A stretch of DNA of 64,000 nucleotides, from assembly GCA_937928575.1 (NCBI GenBank), contig CALFWW010000028.1, forward strand, positions 1-64,000, read 5' to 3'. This document shows, one piece after another, positions 1 through 9,225 of the stretch. The stretch is from an uncultured Saprospiraceae bacterium (lineage in GTDB: Bacteria > Bacteroidota > Bacteroidia > Chitinophagales > Saprospiraceae). The notes below the pieces were generated by a model. The model did no database searches. It had not been told where the DNA came from and saw only the letters and a list, made by a program, of their open reading frames with translations. The first letter of the stretch is position 1; the number at the start of each line of letters is the position of its first letter. Both the position numbers and the translations under genes were made by a program.

Positions 1-3000
1 ATTAGTTGGGTATGCAACCAGATACCTTCATCATCAATTCCATTTTCAGGATCGTACTGACAGTCATCGATTACTTTCCATGTTCTTAAGATCTTGTAAC
101 ATGCTGTTGGATCATTGAATAAAAACTCATCGTGATATCCAATATGTAAGCTGGCACAATCATCTTCCTCTCCTATCAATTCTGGCTCACCAGTATTCGC
201 TGGATCTGTAATTGTATTGTCAGATTGGAAATTCTCACATGTTAAATCTACATCAGCTGGCCAGTCGATATCATCATCATCGCCTACTATTTCATCTCCT
301 GTAAACGTCGCAATCGCTGTCTTGTAAACATTAATCAATTGGGTACAGCTTGTTGAACTTCCTCCATTCGTATCATGTGCTGTCCAAGTTCTTACAATCG
401 TTCCTTCGCCACACAAGTCTAAATCCCCTTCATCAACTATCGTAATTTCTATGTTACCACAATTATCTGTTGCTGGATAAAAACCAATCATGTCGCCATT
501 GTAGAAAGTTGGGTAACCATCTTCTTCATTTGGACTTACCTCATTTGGATACGTATTGGCGTTACAATTCAAGTCTTTGTTTGGTGGACAGGTGATGTGT
601 GGTCCGATCTTATCTTGTACCTCTACATTCACCATGCATTCGCCAAATCCACTTCCATCAAACACTCTGAATCTAACCATCAAATCAGGATTGCCGACAT
701 CTGCACAATCGAAGATTACACAATCTGTAAATGGCATGTTATCATCCATACGCTTGATTAAAATAATCAAATCATCTGCACAGTTGTCGTAACTGCCATC
801 ATCAATGGTTGCTGCACATAACTGACCCAGACCATCTGTTCCAACTGATACTACGGTGTTTTGATCACAAACTGCGACTGGCGCTGTATCGTCTGCTACA
901 AAAATAGTTGTTGTACATTCATCCGATCCGTTTCCACATTCATCTACTGCTATGTAAGTAATGGTGGTCGATCCTACGACGTGTATAACATCACCTGCAC
1001 TTGCCACACTTCCATCTTCCAAAAATACCGTATAGGTTGGATTATCGGAACAGGCATCGGTTACCGTTGGTGCTGGTATGGTGAAATCTGCTTCACAACT
1101 AAATCCATTGCTGGATAAAGTAATTGTTTCTTCACATGTTACTACCGGTGCTGCATTGTCCGTGATCGTGATGAACTGATCTACGACATCATGTATCTCT
1201 CCGCTACACCAATCAAATACCGTCCAGGTTCTGATGATTTTCTTGGAACCATCACATAAACCATTGCCTTGAATTTCAAGATCAGTGTAAGAAGAAATAT
1301 ACTTACATACTTTTCCGATTATAAAGGTATTTTCTCCATCTATTTCGATGCTTGGATAACCCGTATCTCCTGGATCTGTAGATGGGTTGTTGTCATTATC
1401 GCATTGTAGTTCCATATCTACCGGGAAGTTGACCACTCCTGGTCTGATTCTGGCTACGACTTGAGTACAAGCCTCACTTTCATTTCCACAACAATCTACT
1501 ACCGTCCAGGTTCTTAACAACATCCCTCCGCATTCATCAGCAGGATCACTTTCTATATCTGCTCCTGATGTAAAGGCAAAGTTCGTAACGGTTAAAGTTC
1601 CGCCTGTCTGACCTACTACAGATATCGCTGTAAATGACAGGATTGTTCCGGCTTCTACCTCCAATTCTGTAATAGAACCACTCTGTGCATTTAAAATTCC
1701 TCCCGTTTGGGCAGTGACGACTCCTGATAATTCCGTTAAAACTTGGCCAGCTTCTGTACCCGCTGCTGCTGTTGAAGCAAATTCATAATCAAACGAAACG
1801 GTTCCTCCTACTTCAAAAGTAATGGAGGAGGAAGTTACAGTTTGTGTATTTCCTGACGTTATATCTTCAATCGCATCTCCAATCACTGACATACTTTCTC
1901 CATCCGCACTGAAATTGACCGTTCCTGCTCCGCCTCCTAAATTTCCAGTACTCCAATTGGCTGAACCAAACATGCCTCTGAATCCGACCATCTGTGTTCC
2001 TTCCAGTATAACATTTGTATCCGTATAGGTAAAACTTTCTTCTGGGAAATCAGCACAACAATTATCCATTGGTATTGGATAATCATCTGGCCATACTGGC
2101 TTCAAATCTCCACCACAGAACACTTCTTTGGTTGGAGGACATACAAGTATTGGTTTTAAATTATCTTCTGCTATTAAAGTTCCCCAACAACGATTACCCG
2201 AACATAAGTGTTCTACGGAAACCGTGTAAGATCCTTTTTCTGTTACGGTTATTGTACCATCCAGATTTGGCATAATTTCTAATCCCGTACTATCATTTAC
2301 AATTGAAACAACTGCATAGCTACTCAAATCGTATGCTGCTGATTTTACAAACACACCAACCGGAATTGTAGATGAACAATTCTCATCTAGTGAAACTACG
2401 GTTGTGGTTTTACAAGCAAGTGTTTGATCCACTTCCACTAATACTGCTGTGCTACTTGTTTGTTCACATCCATTTGCATCTACTTGTAATACGGTGATCA
2501 TTCCATTTTCTTCTCCTGCATCCCAAGTAATCGTTGCTTGTGCACCGGTTGAAGCAACTAATGTTCCACCAACGACTGTCCAGGTATAAGTACTTGCTGC
2601 ATCAACTGGCTCTAAGGTGTAGTCCGCTGTTTCATCCGGACAGACACTTAAGTCACCGAGTATGGTTACAGGTGCTGGGGTCGGATTCAAGACTAACATT
2701 ACGGGTGTTCTTTCAGAAGTTCCGCAATCATCGCATTCGCAATCAACCCAGTACGTATACGTTCCTGTATTGTTAGCATTTACTAATCCATCTACAATCG
2801 GATCGTATTCAGTTCCTATAAATAATTCTGTACCTCCAAATTGTTCTGCATACCATACTGGATCACAACCTGGTTCGCACGTTGCACTCATGACCGTACT
2901 GGAACTACCAATACCTGCACATGCACTTCCTGCTACCACTGGATCTGCCATCAAGACTTCTGCACCTGCTCCAATAACAAAAGTTTCTACAAAAGTACAC

Positions 3001-6000
3001 TCGGCCATATCCGCATAACGAATCGTCACACTATGAGAACCTGCACACAATCCTGTAAATGTATTGTTTGTAGTATATGGACCACCATATAAACTGTATT
3101 CTAATGTTTCTGCTGAAGTTGCATTGATGGTTACTGTTCCATCGCAATCGTCTAGGCAAATCTCATTGGTTGTAATGACTTCGTCTACGGTAAGTGGGTT
3201 GGCCATTAGTACTTCGATTCCTTCTAAAATTGCTGAACATGAAATTCCATTTACCGATGTAGAAATTACTTCTACACTATAAGTTCCTACTGCGAGGCCA
3301 GTAAATATATTCGGGTTCGTATCTGTTGTTGAATCTAATATTGTTCCTGATGCTGTTGATCCTTCATATAAATTAATGACATAAGGAGAGATCGCACTAA
3401 ATGCTCCAACTGATATCATACCATCCATTGCTCCAGGGCAAGTTTCATTGGTTACACCATCATAGTCAATACTTGGAACAGGTACATTTGTTATAACTCC
3501 AAAACAAGTTGAAGTACATCCAAGTGCATCTGTAACTGTAATGTTATAAACACCTTTTGCTAAACCTTCTACTGTTGAAGTGGTTGCTCCAGTATCCCAA
3601 GCAAAAGTATAGCCTCCATTTCCTCCCACTGCTGAGACTGATGCAACACCATCTGATTCTCCTGCACATGTTGGCATAATTTCAACGACCTCACAAATCA
3701 AAGGATCTGGTTCTGTAATAATTACTTCACAAGTTGTCACACAACCTAATACGTCTGTAACGGTGACTCTATGTGTGCCTCCTGTTAGAGAAGTTGCTGT
3801 TTCAGTCATTTCACCATTATCCCAAACATAAGCATACCCCCCATTTCCTCCTATGGCAGTTACGGTTGCAACTCCATTGGCATCACCATTACATACTGCA
3901 GGAGCATCTTCTACTGCACTACATGTTAAAGGATCTGGCTCTGTAATGGTTACATCACAAACTACCGTACAACCCAATGCATCTGTAATCGTTACGGTAT
4001 GTAATCCTGCTGTTAGGTTAGTAGCTGTAGCTCCTGATTCTGTATTATCCCATAAGTAGAAATATCCACCATTACCACCTTCAGCAGTAACCGTTGCTAT
4101 CCCGTTGGCCTGACCATTACAAACAGCTGGAGCATCTTCAACTGCATTACAAGTCAATACCTCTGGTTCTGTTATGGTTACTTCACAGCTTGTGTTACAA
4201 CCGTCTGAATCTGTAACCGTTACCGTATGTAAACCAGCTGTTAGCATTGTAGCTATTGATGTAGTTTCTCCATTATCCCAAAGATACATATATGGTGCTG
4301 TCCCCATTACTCCAGATGCTGTAGCTGAACCATTCATTTCACCAAAACAAACAACTGGGCTGGTCGCCATTGCAGTACAACTTAGATTACCAGGCTGGGA
4401 AATAGTGACCATACACATTGTGGTACAATTATTTGCATCTGTTACTGTTGCCGTGTGGGCACCAGCACTGAGCATTGTCGCAGACATGGTCGTTTCTCCA
4501 TTATCCCATAAATACATATATGGACCAACTCCTCCGGCAGCAGAAGCTGTTGCTCCTCCATTTGCACTTCCACAAACAGCAGGATTGTCTTCTATTGTGC
4601 TACATGTTAATGCAGTTGGTTCTGTTATCATTACACTGCAACTTGTTGTACAGCCATTTGCGTCTGTAACCGTTGCTGTTTGCATTCCTGCTGGTAGCAT
4701 GATTGCTGTTGCAGTGGTTTCTCCACTTCCCCATGCAAATGTATATGGACCCGTTCCTTCCGTTGGAGTAACAGTCGCTGAACCATTGGATTCTCCATTA
4801 CATAACACTGCACTTACTAATACTGCAGTACATGTTAATGCTGTTGGTTCTGTTATCATTATGCTACAATTAGTTGTACAGTCATTTGCGTCTGTAACTG
4901 TAACTGTTTGCATTCCTGCGGATAACATGGTTGCTGTTGCGGTTGTCTCCCCATTACCCCAAGCATAGGTAAATGGCCCTGTTCCTCCGGCTGGAGTCAC
5001 GGTCGCTGAACCATTGGACTCTCCATTACATTGTACTTGTGAATTTACCATAATGGAGCACGTTAATTCTAAAGGGACTGTGATCACAACCTCATCTGTA
5101 CAACACGATCCTTCACCACATTCTGTTATTGCATAATAAGTAGTTGTTGCACTTGGTGTTACATTCAGTGGGTTTGTAGTTGACACGGTTGTGCCTTCAA
5201 TATCATTTAAATCAGTGACCCAAGCTACAAAAGTACAAGTGCCAGGTTCTGAATAATTTGGCGTATATGTTACGCAATTTGAAGTTGTAGCTGCAGCTGG
5301 AACTACTCCATTTGGAAATGCAGGATCAAAATAAGCTACTGTTCCATCTTCATTTTCTATTCCTTGACCAGCAGTATCCGTACCACCATCTGATTGGCAA
5401 TCAATACAGTTTATAGTAACACTTCCATCAGGACAAATAATAATTTGACCAGTGACAGTTTCTCCTCCTCCAAAATGAGCGATCCCTTGATAATCTGCAA
5501 CAAAACAAGTTTGTGTTCCAATTGTTGCAGGGTAACTACAGATTGTCCCGCTAGTGGCATCGGTTGGATTTAAATCATCCCAAAATAAAGCGATGATCGC
5601 GTTGGGATCCGTTGCAGAAGGAAATACATCTTCACTGAAATCAGTCTCATCAACACACGTGAACGTTACATAACCATTAGAACCTATACAAACATCGGTG
5701 TATTGGACACCAAAAAATTCAAAATTAAAACCTAAAGGTATTGGACCTGAGCCAGCATCATCCCCTAAACCTAAGTCTGCACAATCTGCAAGGTTGTCTG
5801 GTGCAACTGTGCAAGAACCAGCTGCAGAAGTTGTCACTGTATAATTTACAAATTCCGGTGGTGTAACATTACCCAAAGTAGCAGTTAAGGTTACCATGTC
5901 TCCTGGGCAAATAGTTTGATCTGCACCTGCATTGACCGCTCCTTCTGGACAAACACAATCTAGCGTAGAAGGATCTGCATCTATTGTAAAAATACAAGTA

Positions 6001-7646
6001 ACATCATCAATACTAGTCAATGTAGTTGTTACAATACCACCAGCAACTGGGAATGGTCCATAAGTGTAGGTACCATTTGCAGTAATATCAGCTTGTGCAG
6101 TACCATCAATATCCACCGTAAATCCTGATGGATTGGTACATCCAATATCTGTAACTATAAGATCAAAGAAAAACATTGTTTCATCACCTTTGGCACAAGT
6201 CAAGTCTGTTATTGCAACAGGAGCTGCACAAACAGCAACTTCCTCTAAACAAAATCCTACATCCGCAGCTGATCCATCAAAATCATAAACCTGAATTAAC
6301 AACTGATCTCCAGGACACCAACCAGTCAACGTTCCGTTGAAAAATGTACCAGGAGAATTATCTAATGTCACAAGTGCCCCACAAGCCGAAGTACCATCAT
6401 AAACACATATCCCAGGACCACCTGCACCATCATCAAATTGAATTGCATTCATTGTTGCTGTGAGAGTATACCAAGCATCAATTCCGGCGCTTGCATTACA
6501 ACCTTCACCACTATCTGTATAGTTTCCATTGACCCAACTGACTGCATCACTATTACCTCCATCAATACAACCTTCTAACATTGCAACTGGAAGCGGTGTT
6601 GCTTCTGCGCAATTGTCACCAGGTAATGGCAAGATACAAGAGCCATCGTCGATTGATGCACAAGGATTAAAATTTGTAGCGGTCGGATCATTACAACCTA
6701 TGATACCTGTCGCACCATTTGCTTGATCTCCGATTGCGACAGAAGCCATATTGTTTCCATCATCACAATCAATTGTTTCTAAATCACCAGTAACATCTGC
6801 TACGACACATCCATCTTGAGGACCATCAACTATCGTCACCTCAAGGATATGTCCATTCCACGTATCTCCGAAAGTATCGCAACCAGTAAAGTCAATAGTT
6901 GTCCCATTGTCAACACATCCAGTCCAGCTATCTGTAGGACCAAGTGGTGCGGGAATACCCAGTAAGTCGGAAACTAAGGTAGGTACACCTCCGATTACTA
7001 AGGTCGCATCCCATTGCACCTCATTTGAAAAGCTGCCAATCGTCGTAAATTCAATTGTTACTTTTGTTTGATTAGCCGCGCAGGTTACCACGATACAAGT
7101 ACCATCATCTAAAGAAGCACATGGATCAAAGTTTTCTGCAGCAGCATCTGTACAACCCATGATTGGCATGACACAATCAAATACAGGTAAGTTTACGATA
7201 AATTCTTCATTAGAAGTTTCACAAGAAGTTGTGACAGAAACATCCGGTTCTACATCTACATTCTGACCTCCAAATTCAAGAACGGTACAACCATCTTGAG
7301 TTCCGCAACCATTTACGGAACCATCCTCAGAAATGATAACATTGAAAAATCCACCATTCCAGTCATCTCCGAAACTATCGTAACCAGTGAATACTAATGT
7401 GTTCCCATTCGTTACACAATAAGGACCTTCCATTGTTGGAGTAGGACTCGTAGCATAAGTACCAGCTGGTTTACAATCAATCACCGCTCCAGTCGTTTGG
7501 TCGACTAATTCCCATCCAACTTCATTTCCAAAGGAGGTATGAAAAATTTCAAGTGATATTTCTGTTTGACCAGTAGGACATTGGGCAAAAGCACTATTGC
7601 AAGCAAATGCTAACAACACTACTACAAATGTAATGTATCTTTTCAT
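1..7646 (-). CDS. Giant secreted SprB-repeat/HYR-type adhesin-like protein, 3' end beyond window
   Basis: The reading frame is open from an ATG at 7646 to the left edge, about 2548 codons, so the C-terminus is unseen. A signal peptide (MKRYITFVVVLLAFACNSAFA) precedes Cys-rich modules. Two copies of the Bacteroidota motif GC-D-A-NF-P-ASxDDGxC lie near residues 165 and 320. Seven SprB-type repeats of about 76 residues (core CNGxxxGxAxV, then PYxYxWxxGETT, then AGxxTVTVTDxxGC) span about residues 858-1389, and two diverged units follow. A HYR-like module (APVVTC to ADDTAPVAVC) lies near residues 2150-2280. SprB is the T9SS-exported mobile surface adhesin of gliding flavobacteria, so a surface adhesin role is a family-based inference. 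A gliding-type or type A C-terminal sorting domain would be expected to the left but cannot be checked. It is a single gene with about 0.9 kb of non-coding DNA upstream. Confidence 0.88.
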   Translation of the reverse strand, partial: MKRYITFVVVLLAFACNSAFAQCPTGQTEISLEIFHTSFGNEVGWELVDQTTGAVIDCKPAGTYATSPTPTMEGPYCVTNGNTLVFTGYDSFGDDWNGGFFNVIISEDGSVNGCGTQDGCTVLEFGGQNVDVEPDVSVTTSCETSNEEFIVNLPVFDCVMPIMGCTDAAAENFDPCASLDDGTCIVVTCAANQTKVTIEFTTIGSFSNEVQWDATLVIGGVPTLVSDLLGIPAPLGPTDSWTGCVDNGTTIDFTGCDTFGDTWNGHILEVTIVDGPQDGCVVADVTGDLETIDCDDGNNMASVAIGDQANGATGIIGCNDPTATNFNPCASIDDGSCILPLPGDNCAEATPLPVAMLEGCIDGGNSDAVSWVNGNYTDSGEGCNASAGIDAWYTLTATMNAIQFDDGAGGPGICVYDGTSACGALVTLDNSPGTFFNGTLTGWCPGDQLLIQVYDFDGSAADVGFCLEEVAVCAAPVAITDLTCAKGDETMFFFDLIVTDIGCTNPSGFTVDIDGTAQADITANGTYTYGPFPVAGGIVTTTLTSIDDVTCIFTIDADPSTLDCVCPEGAVNAGADQTICPGDMVTLTATLGNVTPPEFVNYTVTTSAAGSCTVAPDNLADCADLGLGDDAGSGPIPLGFNFEFFGVQYTDVCIGSNGYVTFTCVDETDFSEDVFPSATDPNAIIALFWDDLNPTDATSGTICSYPATIGTQTCFVADYQGIAHFGGGETVTGQIIICPDGSVTINCIDCQSDGGTDTAGQGIENEDGTVAYFDPAFPNGVVPAAATTSNCVTYTPNYSEPGTCTFVAWVTDLNDIEGTTVSTTNPLNVTPSATTTYYAITECGEGSCCTDEVVITVPLELTCSIMVNSQVQCNGESNGSATVTPAGGTGPFTYAWGNGETTATATMLSAGMQTVTVTDANDCTTNCSIMITEPTALTCTAVLVSAVLCNGESNGSATVTPTEGTGPYTFAWGSGETTATAIMLPAGMQTATVTDANGCTTSCSVMITEPTALTCSTIEDNPAVCGSANGGATASAAGGVGPYMYLWDNGETTMSATMLSAGAHTATVTDANNCTTMCMVTISQPGNLSCTAMATSPVVCFGEMNGSATASGVMGTAPYMYLWDNGETTSIATMLTAGLHTVTVTDSDGCNTSCEVTITEPEVLTCNAVEDAPAVCNGQANGIATVTAEGGNGGYFYLWDNTESGATATNLTAGLHTVTITDALGCTVVCDVTITEPDPLTCSAVEDAPAVCNGDANGVATVTAIGGNGGYAYVWDNGEMTETATSLTGGTHRVTVTDVLGCVTTCEVIITEPDPLICEVVEIMPTCAGESDGVASVSAVGGNGGYTFAWDTGATTSTVEGLAKGVYNITVTDALGCTSTCFGVITNVPVPSIDYDGVTNETCPGAMDGMISVGAFSAISPYVINLYEGSTASGTILDSTTDTNPNIFTGLAVGTYSVEVISTSVNGISCSAILEGIEVLMANPLTVDEVITTNEICLDDCDGTVTINATSAETLEYSLYGGPYTTNNTFTGLCAGSHSVTIRYADMAECTFVETFVIGAGAEVLMADPVVAGSACAGIGSSSTVMSATCEPGCDPVWYAEQFGGTELFIGTEYDPIVDGLVNANNTGTYTYWVDCECDDCGTSERTPVMLVLNPTPAPVTILGDLSVCPDETADYTLEPVDAASTYTWTVVGGTLVASTGAQATITWDAGEENGMITVLQVDANGCEQTSSTAVLVEVDQTLACKTTTVVSLDENCSSTIPVGVFVKSAAYDLSSYAVVSIVNDSTGLEIMPNLDGTITVTEKGSYTVSVEHLCSGNRCWGTLIAEDNLKPILVCPPTKEVFCGGDLKPVWPDDYPIPMDNCCADFPEESFTYTDTNVILEGTQMVGFRGMFGSANWSTGNLGGGAGTVNFSADGESMSVIGDAIEDITSGNTQTVTSSSITFEVGGTVSFDYEFASTAAAGTEAGQVLTELSGVVTAQTGGILNAQSGSITELEVEAGTILSFTAISVVGQTGGTLTVTNFAFTSGADIESDPADECGGMLLRTWTVVDCCGNESEACTQVVARIRPGVVNFPVDMELQCDNDNNPSTDPGDTGYPSIEIDGENTFIIGKVCKYISSYTDLEIQGNGLCDGSKKIIRTWTVFDWCSGEIHDVVDQFITITDNAAPVVTCEETITLSSNGFSCEADFTIPAPTVTDACSDNPTYTVFLEDGSVASAGDVIHVVGSTTITYIAVDECGNGSDECTTTIFVADDTAPVAVCDQNTVVSVGTDGLGQLCAATIDDGSYDNCADDLIILIKRMDDNMPFTDCVIFDCADVGNPDLMVRFRVFDGSGFGECMVNVEVQDKIGPHITCPPNKDLNCNANTYPNEVSPNEEDGYPTFYNGDMIGFYPATDNCGNIEITIVDEGDLDLCGEGTIVRTWTAHDTNGGSSTSCTQLINVYKTAIATFTGDEIVGDDDDIDWPADVDLTCENFQSDNTITDPANTGEPELIGEEDDCASLHIGYHDEFLFNDPTACYKILRTWKVIDDCQYDPENGIDDEGIWLHTQL
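3470..5074 (-). repeat. Seven tandem SprB-type coding repeats (~228 bp each)
   Basis: On the minus strand, successive units start with LTC or LSC and end with a phrase like ITEPxA. Units begin near 5074, 4846, 4612, 4390 and so on down to about 3500. Conserved cores are CNGESNGSATV, GETTATATML and TVTVTDANGC. Units 1-2 and units 5-6 are the most alike, which suggests recent local duplication. Because the repeats lack stops on the opposite strand too, long antisense open frames appear here. These are mirror images, not genes. Confidence 0.85.
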
Positions 7647-8573
7647 GAGTTAATTTTTTAAGAACTTAGTAACAGATATGTATTCGAACAAATTTTACAT
7701 TCTTATTTGCATCCACACAAATAGTAATAACGAAGCAAAAGAATCGCTTCGTTTTATTTGCAAAGACTTACAAAGGGTGATAAAGAAAGTGTGATTAGCT
7801 TTTTAATCTCGTCTCTTTTAAATCAAATAATGAGATGTGAAAGGAATGATCACGATGCTTAATTAATTTCTAATTAGCAGAATGAATCGTTCCTTTTTGA
7901 TAAATCGGGATGCGGGTTAAATCGAGGATTGGGTGGGTGTAATAAAAAGCAGGTGAACTACTTAAATACATATTAAAGATAACACTAATTTATTTTTTAA
8001 AAAACAATATTGTTTGCTTACCAAAACGTCGGGACAAATGTAGCAATAATAAATACTATTATATTTTTATTAAATCTATAATAGATTGATTATGAAGTAT
8101 TTATATAATTATATTGAAAAACATGAAAATAGGTATGCTAAAATATAATTTTTAAAATACCATAAAAAAGGTATGCTAAAAAAGATTTAATTGATCGATA
8201 ATATGCCTTTTTGTACTCTTATTTCTTACCAAAAAAGAATGAAATTCGCGTACAAGTTTGTAGGTCGATAATAAAAATCAAGATAAAGGGTGTGAAGCAT
8301 ACTTTTTGGCGTTTCTCATGTAGTATAATTTTAAAATATGCGTAATCTTTTATTGAATTTGTTGGTTAAATTATGCAGGATTTTTATGGATTCCTTTTTC
8401 TTAGAAAACAATATCCCAATTTATCAACAAAATAATGCTAGATAAATTATATTCGTAAAGTAATATTGAAACTTCGCTACCATTACACCTTATTATATGT
8501 AAAACGAATTAGCTTTATTATTTTGTTTTCTTTTAGTAAAATTTCCGTTACCCACAAACCTTTAAGTTAGCCC
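7647..8573. other. Intergenic region between divergent genes, no gene seen
   Basis: These 927 bases are very AT-rich with no convincing ORF. They must hold the promoters of the adhesin-like gene (minus) and the LON-domain gene (plus). Two direct copies of GGTATGCTAAAA lie at 8132-8143 and 8170-8181. The second is flanked by ATACC/GGTAT, which can pair. A partial inverted copy (AGCATACTTTTT) lies near 8297. No strong Bacteroidota -7 box (TAnnTTTG) was found. Confidence 0.6.
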
Positions 8574-9209
8574 ATGCCAGATTTTTTACCATTATTTCCT
8601 TTGAAAATTGTTGTTTTTCCAAATGAAAAATTGAATCTCCATATTTTCGAACCACGTTACAAGCAATTGATTCGAGAATGCGAAAACAATAATATCACTT
8701 TTGGTATTCCAGCTTTTATTGATAACAAGATTATGGATTTTGGAACTGAGATAGAATTGCTGAGTGTTGAAAAAAAATATGAAAGTGGCGAAATGGATGT
8801 AAAGACAAGAGGTTTAGGAATCTTCAAAATTCATGAATTTTATTCTGTTGCTCCAAATAAATTATACTCAGGTGCCGATATTCAAAGAATTGAAGACAAC
8901 TCGCTTGGTATACCTGAAAAAGCGGAAAAATTGCTTGAATTTCTTAAAGAGCTTTTCCGTATTCTAAATATTGATAAATCACTTCCACAAAGTTCGGAGT
9001 CCTTTAGGACATATGCGATCGCTCATCATGTTGGCTTCTCGGTTGAACAAGAATATGAATTTTTAAAAATTCCGGAAGAGTCTACAAGACAAGATTTCAT
9101 GTTTGATCATTTACAAAAAATGATTCCAGTTGTTAAGGAAATGGAACGCCTACGTCAACGCGTACAGATGAATGGTCATTACAAAAATGTCATCCCACCA
9201 GAAATTTAG
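8574..9209 (+). CDS. Stand-alone LON substrate-binding-domain protein
   Basis: The 211-residue protein matches the LON N-terminal (PUA-like) domain along its length. It starts PLFPLKIVVFPNEKLNLHIFE, has the RYKQLIRE helix, then FGIPAF and a C-terminal helical part. The ATPase and protease domains of Lon are absent, and the length is typical of the short Bacteroidota members. It is cytoplasmic, with no signal peptide. The family's biochemical role is not established; a peptide- or protein-binding role is inferred from the domain in Lon. The ATG at 8574 fits the start of the domain. The next gene begins just after or overlapping its stop, so the two are probably co-transcribed. Confidence 0.88.
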   Translation: MPDFLPLFPLKIVVFPNEKLNLHIFEPRYKQLIRECENNNITFGIPAFIDNKIMDFGTEIELLSVEKKYESGEMDVKTRGLGIFKIHEFYSVAPNKLYSGADIQRIEDNSLGIPEKAEKLLEFLKELFRILNIDKSLPQSSESFRTYAIAHHVGFSVEQEYEFLKIPEESTRQDFMFDHLQKMIPVVKEMERLRQRVQMNGHYKNVIPPEI

Positions 9210-9225
9210 TTTTCAAAACACATCC

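Noticed and set aside
556-3282. Several 70-118 codon plus-strand frames
   Set aside because: All are antisense to the continuous minus-strand adhesin frame and show no family features.
4174-4968. 264-codon plus-strand frame rich in Val/Ala/Ser
   Set aside because: It is the mirror image of the SprB repeats of the minus-strand giant gene. It has no start signal and its repeats follow those of the real gene.
9172-9225. Longer N-terminus of the first sulfatase-fold protein
   Set aside because: It would overlap the LON gene by 38 bases and add a polar stretch before the first helix. The ATG at 9226 is more likely.
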